NCBI GenBank assembly: GCA_017463245.1
Contig: JAFTPN010000030.1
Span: 1-42,605, forward strand
Direction of reading: 5' to 3'
DNA length: 42,605 bases
DNA from: Clostridia bacterium
GTDB taxonomy: Bacteria; Bacillota; Clostridia; Christensenellales; Aristaeellaceae
The notes beneath the pieces were generated by a model, which made no database searches, was not told where the DNA came from, and saw only the letters and a list, made by a program, of their open reading frames with translations. Shown in pieces: positions 17,340 through 25,381 of the stretch; the first letter of the stretch is position 1; every line of letters starts with the position of its first letter. A program made the position numbers and the translations under genes.

Positions 17340-18608
17340 ATGGCAACGTATCGCATCAGGCATTGCGAGCAGCTCAGCGGCGAGGTGAACCTGCATTCCG
17401 CCAAGAATGCCGTGCTGCCCATCCTTTGTGCGGGACTTTTGACGCGGGAGCCCATCACCATCGAACGCGTGCCCATGCTGACGGATGTGGATACGCTGGT
17501 GGAGATCCTCTCAGAGTGCAGCGTGAACATCAGCCGCAACAGGGATGAACTCACCCTCTGGTCGGATGAGCCCCATTCGCCCACATCAGAGAACCTGCTC
17601 AGCCGGATGCGGGCTTCTGTGCTGGTGATGGGGCCGCTGCTGGCACGCACCGGCTATGCCAGGGTAGCATTGCCTGGTGGCTGCGCCATTGGGCAGCGTC
17701 CCATTGACCTGCACATCAAGGGAATGCAGGCCTTGGGCGCAGAAGCCCAGCTGACGCCGGGTTCCGTTACGCTGCAGGGACAGCTGCGGGGCGGGAATAT
17801 CTATCTGGATTTTCCCAGCGTGGGCGCAACGGAGAACATCATTCTGGCAGCGGTGCTGGCCAAGGGTTCCACCCGCATCGAGAACGCTGCCAAGGAGCCG
17901 GAGGTCGTCGACCTGTGTGCCTTCCTTACAGAAATGGGCGCAAGGATCACAGGCAGCGGAACGGGAACCATCTTTATCGAAGGTCAGGAGAGCCTTCACG
18001 GCTGCACATACAGGCCGATTCCCGATCGCATCGAGGCGGGTACCATCCTGTGCGCTGCGGCCATGACGGAGGGAAGCGTGCTGCTGCGGGGCGTTCGCCC
18101 GGAGCATATGCGGGCGGTGCTGTTCAAGCTGATGGAAACCGGCGTCACCCTGCGGGAATCCTCGGCGGGGCTGCGGATCTCCGGGCGCGCCAGCCAGCCC
18201 ATTCAGGTACGGACGCTGGCATACCCCGGCTTTCCCACGGACATGCAGGCACCCATGATGGCCTTGGCGCTGAAGCTTCGCGGGACATCGGTATTTCTGG
18301 AAACAATCTTTGAGAATCGATTCATGCACGCCAGGGAAATGGCGCGGCTGGGGGCGTCCATCCGCATTGAGGATCGCATTGCCCTGGTGAATGGCGGCCA
18401 TGTGCTGGCTGGCTCCACGGTGAGCAGCACGGATCTACGGGGCGGTGCGGCTATGATCCTGGCAGGCCTGGCAGCAGAAGGGGAGACCATTCTGCAGGAC
18501 CCGCAGGGACACATCGCCCGAGGATATGAGAACCTGCCTGCCATGCTGCGGGAGCTTGGTGCAGACGTAACCATGCATGAGCTGGATGACATGGATGTGC
18601 ATGGATGA
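17340..18608 (+). CDS. murA: UDP-N-acetylglucosamine 1-carboxyvinyltransferase MurA
   Basis: 422 residues from the ATG at 17340, with GGGGAGG upstream. MurA transfers enolpyruvate from PEP to UDP-GlcNAc, the first committed step of peptidoglycan synthesis. Seen: LHSAKNAVLPILCAGLL at the N-terminus with the substrate-binding K-N pair; the catalytic cysteine loop PGGCAIGQRPIDLH near residues 107-120 (a Cys, so of the fosfomycin-sensitive type rather than the Cys-to-Asp type); YRPIPDRIEAGT; and PGFPTDMQAPMMALA. The murA stop lies 27 bases before the promoter of the T-box leader, so the next gene is separately transcribed. Confidence 0.96.
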   Translation: MATYRIRHCEQLSGEVNLHSAKNAVLPILCAGLLTREPITIERVPMLTDVDTLVEILSECSVNISRNRDELTLWSDEPHSPTSENLLSRMRASVLVMGPLLARTGYARVALPGGCAIGQRPIDLHIKGMQALGAEAQLTPGSVTLQGQLRGGNIYLDFPSVGATENIILAAVLAKGSTRIENAAKEPEVVDLCAFLTEMGARITGSGTGTIFIEGQESLHGCTYRPIPDRIEAGTILCAAAMTEGSVLLRGVRPEHMRAVLFKLMETGVTLRESSAGLRISGRASQPIQVRTLAYPGFPTDMQAPMMALALKLRGTSVFLETIFENRFMHAREMARLGASIRIEDRIALVNGGHVLAGSTVSSTDLRGGAAMILAGLAAEGETILQDPQGHIARGYENLPAMLRELGADVTMHELDDMDVHG

Positions 18609-18635
18609 AGAACAGCAAAAAAACAGTACAACCGC

Positions 18636-18664
18636 TTGACACACAGCGTGTGAGCTGATACAAT
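18636..18664 (+). promoter_or_regulatory. Sigma-A promoter of the second T-box unit
   Basis: Perfect TTGACA (18636-18641), 17-base spacer, TACAAT (18659-18664), immediately upstream of the T-box leader. Confidence 0.9.
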
Positions 18665-18667
18665 GCA

Positions 18668-18955
18668 ACTCAAGAAACGCCACGACGGGGAGAAACGGTC
18701 GTGCATCCGCCTTTAGAGAGTCTGCGGTTGGTGCAAGCAGATGGGGATGACGGTCGGTACTGGCCTCTGAGCGGCTGGCTCAACGGTGTTTGCACCCAGT
18801 AAAGTCAGACGGATTTCCACCGTGACAGGGAAAGGCATTCATGAGATGCCGGAGTGGGCGGCGCAAGCCGTCAACAAGAGTGGTACCGCGGAAGATATGT
18901 GATTACATGCTTTCGTCTCTTGCAGTTTCCTGCCGGAGACGAAAGCATTTTTTCG
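18668..18955 (+). promoter_or_regulatory. T-box leader upstream of the TIM-barrel/acyl-CoA ligase fusion gene
   Basis: Plus strand: Stem I with AG bulge (TTTAGAGAGTCTGC) and distal loop (GGTTGGTGCAAGC); the T-box core AAGAGTGGTACCGCGG (18876-18891); and a terminator with 12-bp arms TGCTTTCGTCTC (18908-18919) and GAGACGAAAGCA (18935-18946) followed by TTTTTT. The UGGU bulge points to a tRNA with discriminator A. The specifier loop is atypical: the 5' side lacks the usual AGUA, and the 3' side reads GGUACUGG before CCUCUGAGC. By spacing CUG (Leu) is possible, and UAC (Tyr) or ACU (Thr) cannot be excluded. It fills the whole gap between murA and the next gene. A T-box in front of a gene that is not a synthetase, transporter or standard amino-acid enzyme is unusual. 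Confidence 0.88.
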
Positions 18956-18989
18956 TTCCGGCGCATAAACACAAGGAGGTTCTGCTGTT

Positions 18990-21521
18990 ATGAAACTCGC
19001 ATTTTCCACCCTGGGCTGCCCTGATTTTTCCTGGTCCGATATTTATTCCATGGCCAAGGACTTTGGCTTCGACGGCATCGAAATGCGTGGCCTGGGCAAC
19101 GACATTTTCTCCGTGCGCGCCCAGCCCTTCCGTGCCGACCAGATCGACAAGACCATTGCCAACCTCAAGCGCATGCGCCTGGAGATTCCCTGCCTGTCCA
19201 CCGGCTGCGTGCTGAAGGATGCCCATTGCTGGGAAGAGACCAAGGCGGAGATTCAGGAGTATATCCGCCTGGCTGAGAAACTGGGCGCCAAGTACATCCG
19301 CCTCCTGGGCGACCGCAATGCCGACGCCGAGGGCGAAGTGGACGACGAAGTGGTGCTGGCCGCTCTGAAGGACATCACTCCCTATGCCGAGGAACACGGT
19401 GTGATCCTGCTGGTGGAGACCAACGGCGTTTATTCCGATACCGCCCGCCTGCGCGACCTGCTGGCTCGCGTGGAGAGCGACAATGTGGCTGCGCTGTGGG
19501 ATATGCACCATCCTTATCGCTTCGCCAATGAAAAGCCTGAGACCACCATTCAGAACCTGGGCGTGTACATCAAGCACATCCACATCAAGGATTCTGTGAT
19601 GGTGGACGGCAAGGTGCAGTACAAGATCATGGGCGAGGGCGATATGCCCATTGAGAGCATGATCCGCGCCCTGCGCTCTGTGAACTACGAGGGCTACATC
19701 AGCCTGGAATGGGTCAAGAACACCGCGCCCGATCTGCAGTCCGCCGGTATCGTGTTCCCGCACTTCGCCAACTACATGGAGCAGTTCATGGGCGCTGATC
19801 ATACCAGCCACCGCCTGCAGGACAACGCCCGCAAGACCGGCAAGTACGTCTGGCCGAAGAATCACCTCATCGACCTGACCTTCCCCCAGGTGCTGGATCG
19901 CATGGTGGAAGAGTTCCCTGACCAGTATGCCTTCCGCTACACCACCCTGGACTACACCCGCACCTACAGCCAGTTCCGCGATGATGTGGACGAGTTTGCC
20001 CGCAGTCTCATCGCCATGGGCGTGAAGCCTGGTGATCACGTAGCCATCTGGGCGACCAATGTGCCTGCGTGGTACATCACCTTCTGGGCAACGGTGAAAA
20101 TCGGCGCTGTGCTGGTGACGGTGAACACCGCCTACAAGATTCATGAGGCCGAATATCTGCTCCGCCAGAGCGACACCCACACCCTGGTGATGGTGGACGG
20201 CTACAAGGACAGCGACTATGTGGCCATCATCAAGGAGCTGTGCCCCGAACTGCAGGGTCACGATCCCTTCCAGCCGCTGCACACCCGCAAGTTCCCCTTC
20301 CTGCGCAACATCATTACTGTTGAGAGCCAGCAGGAGGGCTGCCTGACCTGGGAAAATGCCATCTCCATGGCCTCCAAGGTGGATCCTAGCGAGGTGACCC
20401 GCCGCGCCAATGCCATCAACAAGCACGATGTTTGCAACATGCAGTACACCTCCGGCACTACTGGCTTCCCCAAGGGCGTTATGCTGACCCACTACAACGT
20501 GGTGAACAACGGCAAGGCCATCGGCGACTGCATGGATCTTTCCACCGCCGACCGCATGATGATCCAGGTGCCCATGTTCCACTGCTTCGGCATGGTGCTG
20601 GCCATGACCGCCTCCATGACCCACGGCGTGACCATGAGCCCCATCCCGGCCTTCTCGCCCAAGCGTGGCCTGGCCTGCATCACCCAGGAGAAGATCACCT
20701 GCTTCCATGGCGTTCCCACCATGTTCATTGCCATGCTGGGTCACGAGGACTTTGAAAAGACCGACTTCAGCCATATGCGCACCGGCATCATGGCGGGCAG
20801 TCCTTGCCCCATCAAGGTGATGCAGGAAGTGATCGAGAAGATGCACATGGACGAGATCTGCATCACCTACGGCCAGACCGAGGCCAGCCCTGCCACCACC
20901 ATGTCCAAGACCACGGACAGCATCGACGTGCGTGTGAACACCGTGGGCGGCGCCATCTTCGGCGTGGAGTGCCGCATTGTGGATCCTGAGACCAACCAGC
21001 CCGTACCGGACGGCGTGGACGGCGAGTTCGTTGCCCGCGGCTACAACATCATGAAGGGCTACTACAAGATGCCCGAGGCCACCGCTGCGGCCATCGACAG
21101 CGAAGGCTGGCTCCACACTGGCGACCTGGCTCGCCGCGACGCCAACGGCAACTACAAGATCACCGGCCGCATCAAGGATATGATCATCCGCGGCGGCGAG
21201 AACATCTATCCCAAGGAGATCGAGGACTTCCTCTACACCCATCCCAAGATCAAGGACGTGCAGGTCATCGGCGTGCCTGACAAGCAGTACGGCGAGGAGA
21301 TCATGGCCTGTGTGGTGCTGAAGGAAGGCGAGACCTCCACCGAGGCAGAAATGAAGGAATACGTCATGACCCACATGGCCAAGCACAAGACGCCCCGCTA
21401 TGTGGCCTTCGTGGAGGACTTCCCGATGAATGCCGCCGGCAAGATCCAGAAATACAAGATGCGCGAATGGGCTGTGGAATACCTGAAGCTCCAGGAAGCC
21501 AACGCCATCGTTACTGCTTAA
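18990..21521 (+). CDS. Fusion protein: sugar-isomerase-like TIM barrel + acyl-CoA synthetase (AMP-binding)
   Basis: 843 residues, ATG with AAGGAGG upstream. Residues 1 to about 265 form a xylose-isomerase-like TIM barrel (AP endonuclease 2/IolE-type), with candidate metal ligands in LLVETNG, WDMHHPYR, KHIHIKD and ISLEW. After a linker, residues about 295-840 form a complete acyl-CoA synthetase of the FadD-like class: P-loop YTSGTTGFPKGVMLTH (from residue 486), YGQTEASPATTM, GYYKMPEATAAAIDSEGWLHTGDLA, GRIKDMIIRGGENIYPKEIE, and the adenylation lysine K818 in NAAGKIQKYKMRE. The ligase should form acyl-AMP and then acyl-CoA; the acid is unknown. No internal stop or frameshift is visible, and ligase motifs are intact. 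The barrel may convert a sugar or polyol-derived acid before ligation (speculation). A T-box controls it and a strong terminator follows. Confidence 0.9.
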   Translation: MKLAFSTLGCPDFSWSDIYSMAKDFGFDGIEMRGLGNDIFSVRAQPFRADQIDKTIANLKRMRLEIPCLSTGCVLKDAHCWEETKAEIQEYIRLAEKLGAKYIRLLGDRNADAEGEVDDEVVLAALKDITPYAEEHGVILLVETNGVYSDTARLRDLLARVESDNVAALWDMHHPYRFANEKPETTIQNLGVYIKHIHIKDSVMVDGKVQYKIMGEGDMPIESMIRALRSVNYEGYISLEWVKNTAPDLQSAGIVFPHFANYMEQFMGADHTSHRLQDNARKTGKYVWPKNHLIDLTFPQVLDRMVEEFPDQYAFRYTTLDYTRTYSQFRDDVDEFARSLIAMGVKPGDHVAIWATNVPAWYITFWATVKIGAVLVTVNTAYKIHEAEYLLRQSDTHTLVMVDGYKDSDYVAIIKELCPELQGHDPFQPLHTRKFPFLRNIITVESQQEGCLTWENAISMASKVDPSEVTRRANAINKHDVCNMQYTSGTTGFPKGVMLTHYNVVNNGKAIGDCMDLSTADRMMIQVPMFHCFGMVLAMTASMTHGVTMSPIPAFSPKRGLACITQEKITCFHGVPTMFIAMLGHEDFEKTDFSHMRTGIMAGSPCPIKVMQEVIEKMHMDEICITYGQTEASPATTMSKTTDSIDVRVNTVGGAIFGVECRIVDPETNQPVPDGVDGEFVARGYNIMKGYYKMPEATAAAIDSEGWLHTGDLARRDANGNYKITGRIKDMIIRGGENIYPKEIEDFLYTHPKIKDVQVIGVPDKQYGEEIMACVVLKEGETSTEAEMKEYVMTHMAKHKTPRYVAFVEDFPMNAAGKIQKYKMREWAVEYLKLQEANAIVTA

Positions 21522-21529
21522 TTGACACA

Positions 21530-21571
21530 AAAAAGGACTGCTGCACGTTGCATAGTGCAGCAGTCCTTTTT
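21530..21571. terminator. Bidirectional intrinsic terminator
   Basis: Perfect 17-bp arms: AAAAAGGACTGCTGCAC (21530-21546) and GTGCAGCAGTCCTTTTT (21555-21571), with an 8-base loop. It separates the convergent ligase fusion and ABC-F genes. Confidence 0.95.
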
Positions 21572-23379
21572 CAGTTCTCTTTCGCAGCCTGAATCTGCTC
21601 GTATTTCTCCTGCAAATACATCCAGCGCTCCATGGCCTCGTCCAGCTTCTGCTGGGTTTCCTCCTGCTGTTGCATCAGCTCGGTCACACGGCTGTAGTTG
21701 CTGCTGTTGGCTTCAAGCTCCCTGGCCAAAGTCTCCAGCTTTTCTTCAAGATCAGCAATCGTCTGGTCGATGGTATCAAAGTCCCGCTGCTCCTTGAAGG
21801 TGAATTTCAGCGCCGACGCCCCTTTAGACCGACCGACCGTCGGTTTTTCTTCGGTCTTTTCCGACTTGGGTCGGGAAGGCGTTTCCTCCTGGTGTGCATC
21901 CAGATAGCTCTGGTAGCCGCCGATGTAGGGTACCATTTTCCCGTTCTCAAAGGCAAACAGGTGCTGGGTGACACGGTCGAGGAAGTAGCGGTCGTGACTA
22001 ACGGCGATGATAGCGCCCTGGAAGCTGTCCAGGTAGTCCTCCAGCACGTTCAGGGTCTCCAGATCCAGGTCGTTGGTAGGCTCGTCCAGGATCAGCACAT
22101 TGGGGGCGGCCATCAGGATGCGCAGCAGGTACAGTCTGCGCATTTCGCCGCCGGACAGGCTGGACACCTTCTGGTATTGCATATGGGAGGGGAACAGAAA
22201 GGTTTCCGCCATCTGGGAGGCAGACAGGTCGCCATCCGGAGTGTAGACGTGGACAGCGACATCTCGTACGGCATCGATGATGCGGGTATCCGGATCAAGC
22301 TTGGGACAATGCTGGGCGAAATAGCCGATCTTGACGGTATCGCCGATCTCAATGGTGCCGTTCTCCAGCGGGATCTCTCCGCAGAGAGTGCGCAGCAGGG
22401 TGGTTTTGCCTGCGCCGTTGCCGCCGATGATGCCCATTCTGTCGTCCCGCAGTAGGGTATAGGAGAAGCCCTCCACCAGCGTCTTGCCGCCAATGGCCAC
22501 GCTGAGATCCTCCCAGGAGACGATCTTCTTGCCCAGGCGGCTGGCCACGCTCTTCATGGCCAGGGTTTCCTCCGGCGGAGCTTCGCGGATGGCCTCCGTC
22601 AGCGCATCAAAGCGGTCAATGCGCCCCTTGGCCTTGGTGGAGCGCGCTTGTGCGCCACGGCGGATCCAGGCCAGCTCCTTGCGGTAGAGGCTCTTGTTCT
22701 TGCGCAGGGTGGCGGCTTCCATTTCCTCGCGTTGGGCGCGTTCTTCCAGGTAGCCGCTGTAGCTGGACTGGTAGCTGTCCACGCGGCCTCCGCCAACATT
22801 CAGAATGCGGTTGAAAGCACGCTCCAGCAGATAGCGGTCGTGGGTAACGACGATCAGCGTGCCTCGCCGCGCCATGAGGCGTTCCTCCAGCCATTGCGCC
22901 ATGTCCAGGTCGATGTGGTTGGTGGGTTCGTCCAGAAGCAGCACATCGCTCTCGCGGCAGAGAACGCCAGCCAGCGCCACACGCATTTTCTGCCCGCCGG
23001 AAAGCGTGCCGACCTTCGCATTCAGGTCAGCAAAGCCCAGCTGGGTGAGGATGGTCTGCGCCTCATAAGCCGCCGCCTCGGCGATCTCGCCGGGACGAGC
23101 AGGAAGATAGGCCAGCGCTGCCTGGGTGATGGTATCATCGTCCCGCAATTCAGGCATTTGCGGCAGATAAGCCACGCTGAGATTGCGGCGAACGGACAGT
23201 TCGCCCCTGTCCGGTTCCTCCTTGCCTGCCAGCAGGCGCAGCAGCGTTGACTTACCGGCACCATTTCTGCCTACCACGCCGATGCGGTCACCATCGGAAA
23301 TGGTCAGGTTCACATGGTCGAGCAGCGGCTTTTCGCTGTAGTGCAGCGACACATCCATCAATTGAAAGGCACAAGCCAT
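21571..23379 (-). CDS. ABC-F family ATPase (ribosome-associated, Uup/YdiF-like)
   Basis: 602 residues from the ATG at 23379, with GGGGGA upstream. Two ABC domains and no membrane segment, so ABC-F. Domain 1: Walker A GRNGAGKST near residues 37-45, signature LSGGQKMRVALAG, Walker B LLLDEPTNHID. Domain 2: GGNGAGKTT, LSGGEMRRLYLL, LILDEPTNDLD. A charged inter-domain linker and a C-terminal coiled coil (about the last 90 residues, DTIDQTIADLEEKLETLARE onward) are like those of Uup/YdiF. ABC-F proteins act at the ribosomal E-site; some give antibiotic resistance, but nothing here shows that. It lies 62 bases after the CwlJ-like gene and may have its own weak promoter (-10 TACAAT, 23406-23411). Confidence 0.92.
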   Translation of the reverse strand: MACAFQLMDVSLHYSEKPLLDHVNLTISDGDRIGVVGRNGAGKSTLLRLLAGKEEPDRGELSVRRNLSVAYLPQMPELRDDDTITQAALAYLPARPGEIAEAAAYEAQTILTQLGFADLNAKVGTLSGGQKMRVALAGVLCRESDVLLLDEPTNHIDLDMAQWLEERLMARRGTLIVVTHDRYLLERAFNRILNVGGGRVDSYQSSYSGYLEERAQREEMEAATLRKNKSLYRKELAWIRRGAQARSTKAKGRIDRFDALTEAIREAPPEETLAMKSVASRLGKKIVSWEDLSVAIGGKTLVEGFSYTLLRDDRMGIIGGNGAGKTTLLRTLCGEIPLENGTIEIGDTVKIGYFAQHCPKLDPDTRIIDAVRDVAVHVYTPDGDLSASQMAETFLFPSHMQYQKVSSLSGGEMRRLYLLRILMAAPNVLILDEPTNDLDLETLNVLEDYLDSFQGAIIAVSHDRYFLDRVTQHLFAFENGKMVPYIGGYQSYLDAHQEETPSRPKSEKTEEKPTVGRSKGASALKFTFKEQRDFDTIDQTIADLEEKLETLARELEANSSNYSRVTELMQQQEETQQKLDEAMERWMYLQEKYEQIQAAKEN

Positions 23380-23441
23380 GAAAAAATCCCCCTTTGTCAG
23401 GGGATATTGTATCACAGTTTGCCTGCTTGCGCCAGATGGCT

Positions 23442-23870
23442 TTATGTTTCCGCATAGGACGCCGCCGGATTGTAAAAGCAATGGTTTCCGATGCGGATGA
23501 CGAAATAGCCCACAGCCGATGGGAAATTGTTGCGGCAGGTAGGGGAATAGGGATTGTAAAACCACAGCGCCTGCCACAGATTCGCCAGTCTGCCGCCGTT
23601 GATGGCCCATTGGGCAATGTCATAATGCTCCTGAGATGGGTTCATGTTGTACACATTCTGGTAGTTTGGCTGGCCGCCCAGCTCTGTTCTTGCACAGTTG
23701 AACTGGCCTGTCTGGTAGATCACATCCCGCAGGGTATTGTAACGGCCATATTCGCCCGTGCGGGTGCGTACACGGTTCATCACCACGCTGGCAACGGCTC
23801 TCATGCCGTTGTCGCCTTCGCCGCCTGCCTCGCATTGAATCAGCCGGGCAAACAGTTCCAAGTCTGTCAT
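23442..23870 (-). CDS. CwlJ/SleB-like cell wall hydrolase (spore cortex lytic type)
   Basis: 142 residues from the ATG at 23870, with GGAGGTGA 9 bases upstream. It has no signal peptide and is the length of B. subtilis CwlJ. It matches the hydrolase_2 family: LFARLIQCEAGGEGDNGMRAV, with the catalytic-type glutamate in CEAGGEG (E14), VASVVMNRVRTR, RDVIYQTGQF, and a C-terminal ALWFYNP plus GNHCFYNPAA. CwlJ-type enzymes break spore cortex peptidoglycan at germination. The start at 23888 is rejected for lack of a binding site. It lies between mreB and the ABC-F gene, so transcription may be its own; no sporulation promoter was recognised by eye. Confidence 0.88.
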   Translation of the reverse strand: MTDLELFARLIQCEAGGEGDNGMRAVASVVMNRVRTRTGEYGRYNTLRDVIYQTGQFNCARTELGGQPNYQNVYNMNPSQEHYDIAQWAINGGRLANLWQALWFYNPYSPTCRNNFPSAVGYFVIRIGNHCFYNPAASYAET

Positions 23871-23909
23871 AAACGGTCTCACCTCCATGCCGGAGGATAT
23901 GACGCAGAA

Positions 23910-23943
23910 AAAGAAGGCATTCCTGAAAGGGAACGCCTTCTTT
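23910..23943 (-). terminator. Intrinsic terminator of mreB
   Basis: Minus strand: AAAGAAGGCGTTCC pairs with GGAATGCCTTCTTT across a 6-base loop (14 bp, one mismatch-type pair), followed by a T run. It lies 16 bases after the mreB stop. Confidence 0.85.
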
Positions 23944-23958
23944 GTGTATGCATGCAGT

Positions 23959-24984
23959 TTATCGGTTCCAGCCGCGGCGACCATCGCCCAGCAGGTGCTT
24001 CATGCCTGCCAGATCCTCCAGCGCCCGGCCGCAGCCCATCACCACGCTGGTCTGGGGATCATCCGCCACGCCGCAGGGGATCTTCAGCGCGCCGTAAATA
24101 GCCTCAGACAGGCCGTTGAGCGCCGCCGCGCCGCCGCTGAACACGATGCCGTCCTCAAAGATATCGGAAGCCAGCTGGGGAGGTGTGCGCTCGATCACCG
24201 CCTGAATGGCCTCGATCAGCTCGCTGACGGGATCCTTCAGGGCTTCAAAGATATCAGCCGAGGTAACAGCCTGGGTCTTAGGCATGCCGGAGATCAGGTT
24301 GCGCCCGGTCACGTCCATGGTGATCTCGCTGGCCACGGGAATGGCGCAGCCGATGTTCACCTTGATTTCCTCAGCCGTGCGCTCGCCGATGAGCAGGTTG
24401 TGCTTCTTGCGCAGATAGCGGATGATGGCGTCGTCGAAGTAATCGCCGCCAATGGGCACGCAGCTGGAAACCACCACTTCGCCCATAGACAGCACGGCGA
24501 TGTCCGTCACGCCAGCGCCCATATCAACGATCATGGTGCCATAGGCCTCCTGGAAGGGGAGACCAACGCCCAGCGCAGCAGCCACAGGACGATCCAGCAG
24601 CTGGGTGCGGCGCATGCCGGCATCGAACATGATGCTGATGATGGAGCGCTTTTCCACTTCATTCACGCCGGAGGGCACGGAGATCACCGCACGGGGGCGG
24701 GAGAACATCCTGCGGCCAACTACATTGCCCACAAAATAGCGCAGCATGGTGCTGGTCAATTCAAAGTCGGCCACCGTGCCCTGGCGCAGCGGGCGCACCG
24801 CCAGCACATTGTTGGGGGTACGGCCGATCATGCGGTAGGCGTCGTTGCCCACAGCCAGCACCTTTTTGGATTCACGCTCAATGGCGACCACGGCAGGCTC
24901 GCGCAGCACAATGCCCTTGCCCTTCATGTAGATGAGCACATTGGATGTACCCAGGTCAATGCCGATGTCGTTTACTTGCGCCAT
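23959..24984 (-). CDS. mreB: Rod shape-determining protein, MreB/Mbl actin family
   Basis: 341 residues from the ATG at 24984, with AGGTGG upstream. Bacterial actin that directs lateral cell-wall synthesis in rods. Seen: IGIDLGTSNVLIYMKGKGIV (phosphate 1), VLAVGNDAYRMIGRTP, PSGVNEVEKRS, IVDMGAGVTDIAVLS (phosphate 2), GGDYFDDAIIRYLR, and the C-terminal FSGGAAALNGL. It is encoded alone, without mreC/mreD; that, and the sequence style, leave open whether it is MreB or the Mbl paralogue. Own promoter at 25031-25058 and own terminator. Confidence 0.95.
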   Translation of the reverse strand: MAQVNDIGIDLGTSNVLIYMKGKGIVLREPAVVAIERESKKVLAVGNDAYRMIGRTPNNVLAVRPLRQGTVADFELTSTMLRYFVGNVVGRRMFSRPRAVISVPSGVNEVEKRSIISIMFDAGMRRTQLLDRPVAAALGVGLPFQEAYGTMIVDMGAGVTDIAVLSMGEVVVSSCVPIGGDYFDDAIIRYLRKKHNLLIGERTAEEIKVNIGCAIPVASEITMDVTGRNLISGMPKTQAVTSADIFEALKDPVSELIEAIQAVIERTPPQLASDIFEDGIVFSGGAAALNGLSEAIYGALKIPCGVADDPQTSVVMGCGRALEDLAGMKHLLGDGRRGWNR

Positions 24985-25030
24985 ACGAACAAACCACCTA
25001 TCTGACAAACTTATGGTAAAAACTAAAATC

Positions 25031-25058
25031 ATTATAACATTCTTTGCAAATTTGTAAA
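25031..25058 (-). promoter_or_regulatory. Sigma-A promoter of mreB
   Basis: Minus strand: TTTACA (25053-25058), 16-base spacer, perfect TATAAT (25031-25036), about 45 bases before the start codon. Confidence 0.78.
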
Positions 25059-25123
25059 CTCCTTCTTCTTTCTGATAATGTTACGTTTTCTGCCCGCATA
25101 GGCTGGGGCAGGAGGTGACTTTC

Positions 25124-25381
25124 GTGCGTGAGGAAGGCATTTTTCCCTTGGAGCTGACAAGCGATCTGCCGAAAATCACAATGTTGGGCAGCCAGCAGGT
25201 GCGCATTGAGCAGCACAAGGGACTGGTGGTCTATCAGGAGAATGAAGTCGCCCTGCAAACCTCCGCAGGGCTGTTGAAGCTGCATGGCAACAACCTGAGC
25301 TTTGCCATGTACACTTCCGGCGAAGCGCTTATTACAGGGCAGATCGATGGCATCAGCCTTTGCGGAGGAGCTAGCCGATGA
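25124..25381 (+). CDS. yqfC: Sporulation protein YqfC
   Basis: 85 residues from the GTG at 25124, with AGGAGGTGA upstream (a start at 25115 would lie inside that site). It shows the YqfC pattern: LTSDLPKITMLGSQQVRIEQHKGLVVYQENEVALQTSAGLLKLHGNNLSF, ending in a glycine-rich GQIDGISL. The protein is a small factor found only in spore formers and is paired with yqfD. Its stop overlaps the yqfD start (ATGA), giving coupled translation. It opens the yqfC-yqfD-phoH-pgpH-ybeY/cdd-era series. Its promoter was not found; the sporulation-type element could not be read with confidence. Confidence 0.85.
   Translation: MREEGIFPLELTSDLPKITMLGSQQVRIEQHKGLVVYQENEVALQTSAGLLKLHGNNLSFAMYTSGEALITGQIDGISLCGGASR

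Noticed and set aside
18903-21530. An 875-codon open frame on the minus strand opposite the ligase fusion
   Set aside because: Mirror frame of a gene with intact motifs, with the same His/Leu/Gly-rich composition as other antisense readings.
23386-23405. Hairpin ATCCCC/GGGGAT covering the ABC-F ribosome binding site as a possible riboregulator
   Set aside because: The likely -10 (23406-23411) would start the RNA inside the hairpin's first arm, so the full stem would not form; the arms are only 6 bp.
25060-25123. Sporulation (sigma-E type) promoter upstream of yqfC
   Set aside because: A CATAGGCT-like word exists but sits directly before the ribosome binding site, too close for a transcription start.
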